Made by a program: the position numbers and the translations under genes
Notes under the pieces: model-generated
Told to the model about the DNA's origin: nothing
Database searches by the model: none
The model's input: only the letters and a program-made list of their open reading frames with translations
Part shown: positions 61,901 to 64,000 of the stretch, piece by piece
Numbering within the stretch: the first letter of the stretch is position 1
Layout: each line of letters begins with the position of its first letter
NCBI GenBank assembly: GCA_013397695.1
Contig: VYZI01000120.1
Location: 124,001 to 188,000, forward strand
Reading direction: 5' to 3'
DNA: 64,000 nucleotides
DNA from: Centropus unirufus
Taxonomy: Eukaryota; Chordata; Aves; Cuculiformes; Centropidae

Positions 61901-63666
61901 GAATATGGGTGTCAAAACATTGAATTTTCTGGGTTTGATCCTAAATTCAGACCAAGCCCAATATTTTCAGAGTGCTAGGTCAATCTTTAGTTTATGGAAA
62001 TTCATTATTATTCAATATATAAACCATTATGGAAAGTTCTAAGGGCAGCAATTCTGTCTAACTGTTTCTCTGAATTATTACTTTTACCATTATTACTTAC
62101 CATTATTACTTCAGGAACAATTTTTCTTTTGCAGACGTGTTTTCATTCTCAAAACAGACTCACCCACTGTTCTAGGGAAGGAGGATAACATCAGCAGAGA
62201 AAATGCGACATCTTCAGTGGCAGAAATTAGCACTGAGATTTGGGGGATGAAAGAGAAAATCTAGGTTTCATTCAAACAGATCAGCTGTAGGTTTCTTTAA
62301 TGTCTTCCGTATTTCTGAACTGTGCTTTTTCTCAAATCACCAGAAATCTACTCTGCCATTAACTCATATAGTGATTTTCTACCAGTTATCTGCAAAGGGG
62401 AACATAAGCTTAGAGTTTTTAATAATCTTTAAGAAAAGATGATGCAATCCATTCTCATGAAATTTGGTTTAACTGAAGACTTATTTGTTTTGGTTTTAGA
62501 AATTATGCTTAGCCAGGAAATGGGTATATGTGAATATAAAAATCACCTTCTCTGTTAGCTGGTTAAATGTGCTCTGGGCTTTCCACAGGCATGATTTGGT
62601 CAGAGTGCAAGGAGATCTGGGAAGAGGGTCCACGTGAATATGTGGTGCATCTCTGGAACCTGCTGGACTTTGGGATGCTGTCCATCTTTGTGGCATCATT
62701 CACTGCCAGGTTCATGGCCTTTCTAAAAGCGACTGAAGCACAACAGTACGTAGATGAATATGTCCACGACGATGACCTCAATAATGTCACCCTTCCCCCT
62801 GAAGTTGCTTACTTTACATATGGTAAGATGCTTTGTGGTATTCAATACTTCCTGTTCTTTTTGGATAATGTGTGGCAGAGCTGTAAAAGTTAATAACAAT
62901 ACACTTTGTGATTGTATCTGCTTTATCTGAACAAATCCTAACTTGCATATCTAATTGTAGGGATAGGGAACTCAGACTCCCTAATGCTTCCTTTTCAGAT
63001 ACTGACACACTGCTATGAATCCAAATCTATAGCCAAACTCCACTGCATTGTGGGTTTGGGTCTCCATCTCAGGAGCTTCAGATGGAAAAGGCACAGCACA
63101 GTTGATGTTCAACTAGAAAACACAAAATATCCAATTTGTTTACAGTCATGCTATTGATTTACTATGTGACTTCGGTAAATCCTAGTGACTTGCTCACTTC
63201 TCATCTTTACCATGTGAAAAATACAACTAATTCTTACCCACTGTGTACTGCACACTGAGGATTTCAATGACCAGTTGTTCCAAACTTTTTTAGTTTAACT
63301 TCTGACCAAAACCAAGATTCAGTTTTGAAAAGGGGTCATTTATCATAACTTCCACCTAACACTTTTTGTTACTAATATCTAATGTACATATATTGTTTTA
63401 GCCAGGAACAAGTGGCTTCCCTCGGATCCTCAGATCATTTCAGAAGGACTGTATGCAATAGCTGTGGTACTCAGCTTCTCCCGCATTGCTTACATTCTTC
63501 CAGCCAACGAAAGCTTCGGCCCCCTGCAGATCTCTCTCGGGAGGACTGTGAAGGATATCTTCAAGTTCATGGTCATCTTCATCATGGTGTTCCTGGCCTT
63601 CATGATTGGAATGTTCAATCTTTACTCTTACTACCTTGGTGCAAAATACAACCCTGCATTTACAAC
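10934..63666 (+). CDS. TRPC7: TRPC7, short transient receptor potential channel 7 (7 exons, 3' partial)
   Basis: TRPC7 forms tetrameric, calcium-permeable, non-selective cation channels in the plasma membrane. They open in response to diacylglycerol after Gq/phospholipase C signalling and can assemble with TRPC3 and TRPC6. The coding segments are 10934-10935, 17536-18313, 39677-39859, 52120-52284, 57137-57353, 62589-62822 and 63402-63666. Joined, they give 614 codons plus two bases of codon 615, with every intron GT-AG. Visible parts in order are four ankyrin-type repeats (about 42-186), an HX3CXCX2C motif (194-203), the TRP_2 region, linker helices, the pre-S1 elbow (352-376) and S1 to S5. 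The pore, S6, TRP box and C-terminal coiled coil are outside the window; the mammalian protein has about 860 residues. TRPC3 and TRPC6 are the alternatives. The N-terminus and exon 4 (SIAVKFLAVFGVSIGLPFLA) match TRPC7, not TRPC3. Confidence 0.96.
10936..17535 (+). other. TRPC7: Intron 1 of TRPC7 (6.6 kb)
   Basis: The donor is CAT|GTAAGC and the acceptor is TTTACGGTTTTCTGCAG|G. The first 75 bases continue the CpG island; the rest is AT-rich. A short GGAA-type run lies at about 11895-11909. Open frames inside it (for example 13160-13465 and 15866-16195) have no recognisable domain, and I treat them as chance. I recognise no transposable element. Confidence 0.85.
17536..18313 (+). CDS. TRPC7: TRPC7 exon 2: N-terminal ankyrin repeats and TRP_2 region (residues 1-260)
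   Basis: This 778-base exon supplies the G of the start codon and residues 2-260. It encodes the cytoplasmic N-terminal domain. Ankyrin-type repeats lie at about 42-70, 74-101 (GQNALQLAVGNEHLEVTELL), 104-130 and 158-186. The motif H194-x3-C198-x-C200-x2-C203 follows, then the TRP_2 region to about residue 250. In TRPC4/5 structures the equivalent His and three Cys residues bind zinc; the same role here is inference. A second in-frame ATG at 17561 (Met10) has A at -3, a better context than the split start, so initiation there is possible. The exon ends at AAG|GTAATT in phase 0. Reading past the donor reaches a stop at 18344. Confidence 0.97.
23108..23160 (-). mobile_element. Possible CR1 LINE 3'-tail fragment, degraded
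   Basis: The + strand resembles the reverse complement of a CR1 tail (ATTATAGAACC..., then TGAAAAGATCTCACCAACC). Similarity is by eye and patchy, so this is only a suggestion. Confidence 0.3.
28008..28044 (+). repeat. Short direct repeat containing the palindrome TAACATGTTA
   Basis: The 15-base word TTGTAACATGTTAAT occurs twice about 21 bases apart, so two copies of the perfect palindrome TAACATGTTA stand about two helical turns apart. No known binding site is claimed. Confidence 0.8.
38341..38360 (+). repeat. AC-rich microsatellite
   Basis: A short (AC)n array interrupted by one G, about 20 bases long, lies in intron 2. Confidence 0.85.
38396..38960. promoter_or_regulatory. Candidate motif-dense intronic element, about 0.8 kb before exon 3
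   Basis: Homeodomain-type core words recur here: CTAATTAATAAA near 38514, GAATTAATCATTT near 38594, CTTAATTAGATAA near 38691 and ATTTAATTAACTC near 38713. GATA-like words (AGATAAG near 38697, CTTATC near 38638) and two copies of AAAGCCAGGTTT 28 bases apart (38624 and 38652) are also present. AT-rich DNA produces such words by chance, so regulatory function is unproven. Cross-species conservation would be decisive. Confidence 0.2.
39677..39859 (+). CDS. TRPC7: TRPC7 exon 3: linker-helix region (residues 261-321)
   Basis: The exon codes for 61 residues, from NDYRKLSMQCKDF to LAIKYEVKK, in the cytoplasmic region linking the TRP_2 helices to the membrane domain. Acceptor CCCTTAG|AAT and donor AAG|GTAAGC are both phase 0, so the exon is a multiple of three and could be skipped without a frameshift. 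Residues 297-302 read IHLCPE. The mammalian protein, as I recall it, has FQVWSD there, while the flanking residues are essentially identical, so this is a small divergent loop in a conserved exon. Similar loops vary among TRPC3, TRPC6 and TRPC7. Confidence 0.96.
40391..40445 (+). mobile_element. CR1 LINE 3'-tail fragment
   Basis: The words AATGATCTTTAAAGCC and TTTTCCAACATAAATGAATG follow the order and spacing of the avian CR1 3' end (GATGATCTTTAGAGGTCTTTTCCAACC and onward). Only the tail is present, as expected for 5'-truncated CR1 copies. The terminal ATTCTATGA-type repeats are degraded. The fragment supports a sauropsid origin. Confidence 0.55.
49150..49353 (-). other. Unidentified minus-strand open frame, 67 codons plus stop
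   Basis: On the minus strand a frame runs from just after a TAG (49354-49356) to a TGA at 49150-49152. It contains KIKILLLEKEALAVEWIVR and has a protein-like, helix-favouring composition. Its only Met codon is five residues before the stop, so it is not a stand-alone gene. It could be an exon, a pseudogene scrap or chance. I recognise no family. The region is locally richer in GC, which makes chance open frames more likely. Confidence 0.15.
52120..52284 (+). CDS. TRPC7: TRPC7 exon 4: pre-S1 elbow (residues 322-376)
   Basis: The exon codes for 55 residues beginning FVAHPNCQQQLLTMWYENLS and ending IAPCSK. The hydrophobic segment at about 352-372 corresponds to the pre-S1 elbow that dips into the membrane in TRPC3/6 structures. 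Boundaries are CTTGCAG|TTT and AAG|GTACAA, both phase 0, with a length divisible by three. The wording QQSIAVKFLAVFGVSIG distinguishes TRPC7 from TRPC3. Confidence 0.97.
52731..52752 (+). repeat. CCTTT/CCTT pyrimidine simple repeat
   Basis: A short imperfect array of CCTTT and CCTTC units lies in intron 4. Confidence 0.8.
53385..53432 (-). mobile_element. Possible CR1 LINE 3'-tail fragment, degraded
   Basis: TTTGAAAAGACCTATGAT on the + strand resembles the reverse complement of the CR1 tail (TTGGAAAAGACCTCTAAGAT). The match is short and by eye. Confidence 0.3.
54650..54698 (+). repeat. 18-bp perfect direct repeat
   Basis: AATTGAAACTTTGTTTCA occurs at 54650-54667 and again at 54681-54698, with 13 bases between. 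Each copy contains the inverted repeat GAAAC-TTT-GTTTC, so the locus is both directly and inversely repetitive. Confidence 0.9.
57137..57353 (+). CDS. TRPC7: TRPC7 exon 5: S1, first extracellular loop, start of S2 (residues 377-449)
   Basis: The exon encodes LGRTLRSPFMKFVAHAVSF onward, then a hydrophobic run to about residue 406 (S1), the loop NASDRFEGVKNLPNETITD, and the first part of S2 (WTELLIMKWVLG). Asn418 in N-E-T is an N-glycosylation sequon; glycosylation of the S1-S2 loop is known in this subfamily. The acceptor is CCTCGCAG|TTG in phase 0. The donor follows the first base of Gly449 (TTGG|GTAAGC), phase 1. At 217 bases the exon is not a multiple of three, so skipping it alone would shift the frame. 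Confidence 0.97.
57785..57885 (+). mobile_element. MIR/CORE-SINE-like fragment
   Basis: CCTCAATTTCCTCATCTGCAAAATGGG matches the well-known MIR segment 'CCTCAGTTTCCTCATCTGTAAAATGGGG' closely. About 35 bases on, ACACTCTGGGATCTAGTGACGA resembles the 'GCGCTTTGAGATC' tail of older amniote SINEs. The copy is diverged and partial. The subfamily cannot be assigned by eye. Confidence 0.55.
57971..58030 (-). mobile_element. Probable CR1 LINE 3'-tail fragment
   Basis: The + strand CCTAGAATCATGAAATAGGG followed by TTGGAGGAACTCTTCAAGT follows the order of the reverse-complemented CR1 tail (ATAGAATCATAGAATGG, TTGGAAGGGACCTTCAAAG). The match is imperfect but keeps the spacing. Confidence 0.45.
59182..59215 (+). 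repeat. 17-bp tandem duplication
   Basis: The unit ATTTATTTATTCTCAGT at 59182-59198 is followed directly by CTTTATTTATTCTCAGT at 59199-59215, 16 of 17 bases the same. Confidence 0.9.
62086..62111 (+). repeat. 13-bp perfect tandem duplication
   Basis: ACCATTATTACTT occurs twice in direct succession, preceded by a related ATTATTACTTTT. It looks like replication slippage. Confidence 0.9.
62589..62822 (+). CDS. TRPC7: TRPC7 exon 6: rest of S2, S3 and S3-S4 loop (residues 449-527)
   Basis: The exon completes Gly449 (G|GC) and reads MIWSECKEIWEEGPREY, the end of S2 and its cytoplasmic side. S3 follows at about 470-494 (LWNLLDFGMLSIFVASFTAR), then FMAFLKATEAQQYVDEYV and NNVTLPPEVAYFTY. Asn514 in N-V-T is a sequon at the position where mammalian TRPC7, as I recall it, has N-V-S. 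Both boundaries are phase 1 (CCACAG|GC and TATG|GTAAGA), and 234 bases is a multiple of three. Skipping would keep frame but remove S3. Confidence 0.97.
62823..63401 (+). other. TRPC7: Intron 6 of TRPC7 (579 bp)
   Basis: The donor is TATG|GTAAGA and the acceptor is TATTGTTTTAG|CC. This is the only short intron in the window. Its middle holds a MIR-like fragment at about 63145-63255. Confidence 0.9.
63145..63255 (+). mobile_element. MIR-like SINE fragment in intron 6
   Basis: TTTACTATGTGACTTCGGTAAATC followed by CTCATCTTTACCATGTGAAAAATACAACTAATTCTTACCCA keeps the order of the MIR core ('AGCTGTGTGACCTTGGGCAA', then 'TCATCTGTAAAATGGGGATAATAATACTTACCTA'). It is strongly diverged. Confidence 0.45.
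63402..63666 (+). CDS. TRPC7: TRPC7 exon 7: S4, S4-S5 linker, S5 (residues 527-615, last exon in window)
   Basis: The exon completes Ala527 (G|CC) and reads RNKWLPSDPQIISEGLYAI. S4 follows at about 543-561, then the conserved LPANESFGPLQISLGRTVKD linker, and S5 at about 575-604, ending with YYLGAKYNPAFTT. The donor AC|GTGAGT splits Thr615 after two bases. Position 529 is Asn (AAC) where mammalian TRPC7 has Asp, as I recall it (R-D-K-W). The pore helix, LFW motif, S6 and C-terminus must lie in later exons beyond the window. Confidence 0.97.
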
Positions 63667-64000
63667 GTGAGTATCTATAGAAAAATGTCTGCTCTGGTGG
63701 GGCTTAATCCATTCTGGTCCATTACTACTGCAAGGTCTGCTCAAAGAGTTTCTACTCCAGCTGTCTGGGGAAGTCACATCCAGGAAATTTATATTACAGC
63801 CTCTAGACCTGGTAGTCACCTCAAGACCTGAGCACAGGGAGATGTGTTGTTCAGAAATGGTTATTTCTGGAAATCAAAATAACAGATCAAGAAAATGTTT
63901 TGTGAGGTGCTCAGCTTAACGAGTCACGAGAAGCAATGCAGAAAAGGTTGCTCTTAAATGCAAGAAATCATTGCAGAAATCATTGCTCTTAATACTGCAA
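63667..64000 (+). other. TRPC7: Start of intron 7 of TRPC7
   Basis: The donor is AC|GTGAGT. The remaining 330 bases are intronic. They end with a short direct repeat (AAATCATTGC twice, about 63965-63987). No coding sequence is seen before the window ends. Confidence 0.85.

Larger units (their letters stand above)
57354..62588 (+). other. TRPC7: Intron 5 of TRPC7 (5.2 kb)
   Basis: The donor is TTGG|GTAAGC and the acceptor is CTTTCCACAG|GC. It contains a MIR-like SINE fragment (57785-57885), a probable reverse CR1 tail (57971-58030), a 17-bp tandem pair (59182-59215) and a 13-bp tandem pair (62086-62111). The 174-codon open frame at 61063-61587 lies in a GC-richer patch and has no domain I recognise. 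I see no other gene. Confidence 0.85.

Noticed and set aside
1..64000. CRISPR arrays, operons, phage or bacterial mobile elements, tRNA or rRNA genes
   Set aside because: No regularly spaced repeats, no dense coding and no tRNA or rRNA signature. The spliced TRPC7 exons show that this is vertebrate nuclear DNA.

Overview
The window holds one recognisable gene: the first seven exons of TRPC7, a diacylglycerol-activated non-selective cation channel of the TRPC3/6/7 group. All exons lie on the + strand. Exon 1 ends inside a CpG-island promoter near position 10.9 kb, and the gene runs off the 3' edge after exon 7. This is vertebrate nuclear DNA: GT-AG introns of 0.6 to 21 kb, a TATA-less CpG island, and AT-rich non-coding sequence. 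A bird, or at least a sauropsid, fits best because interspersed repeats are sparse and the few I can recognise are CR1 3'-tail fragments plus old MIR-like pieces. The species cannot be read from the sequence.

Layout: 1-10.3 kb is intergenic DNA upstream of TRPC7 with no supportable gene. 10.32-11.01 kb is the CpG island with the promoter and 5' UTR, including short upstream ORFs. Exon 1 contributes only the bases AT of the start codon. After a 6.6 kb intron, exon 2 (17536-18313) supplies the G and codes for residues 2-260: ankyrin repeats, an HX3CXCX2C zinc-type motif and the TRP_2 region. Intron 2 is 21.4 kb. Exon 3 (39677-39859) is part of the linker-helix region, exon 4 (52120-52284) the pre-S1 elbow, exon 5 (57137-57353) S1 and the start of S2, exon 6 (62589-62822) the rest of S2 and S3, and exon 7 (63402-63666) S4 and S5. 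The pore loop, S6, TRP box and C-terminal coiled coil lie beyond the window.

The joined exons give 614 complete codons plus two bases with no frameshift or internal stop. The reading matches TRPC7 as I remember it from mammals much better than TRPC3 or TRPC6, including at the extreme N-terminus (M-L-R-x-S).

I found no unknown biological system here. The most unusual feature is the start codon cut by intron 1 (AT^G). In unspliced RNA the donor's own G also makes an ATG, but TAA follows at once, so that RNA carries a start-stop instead of the channel's start.
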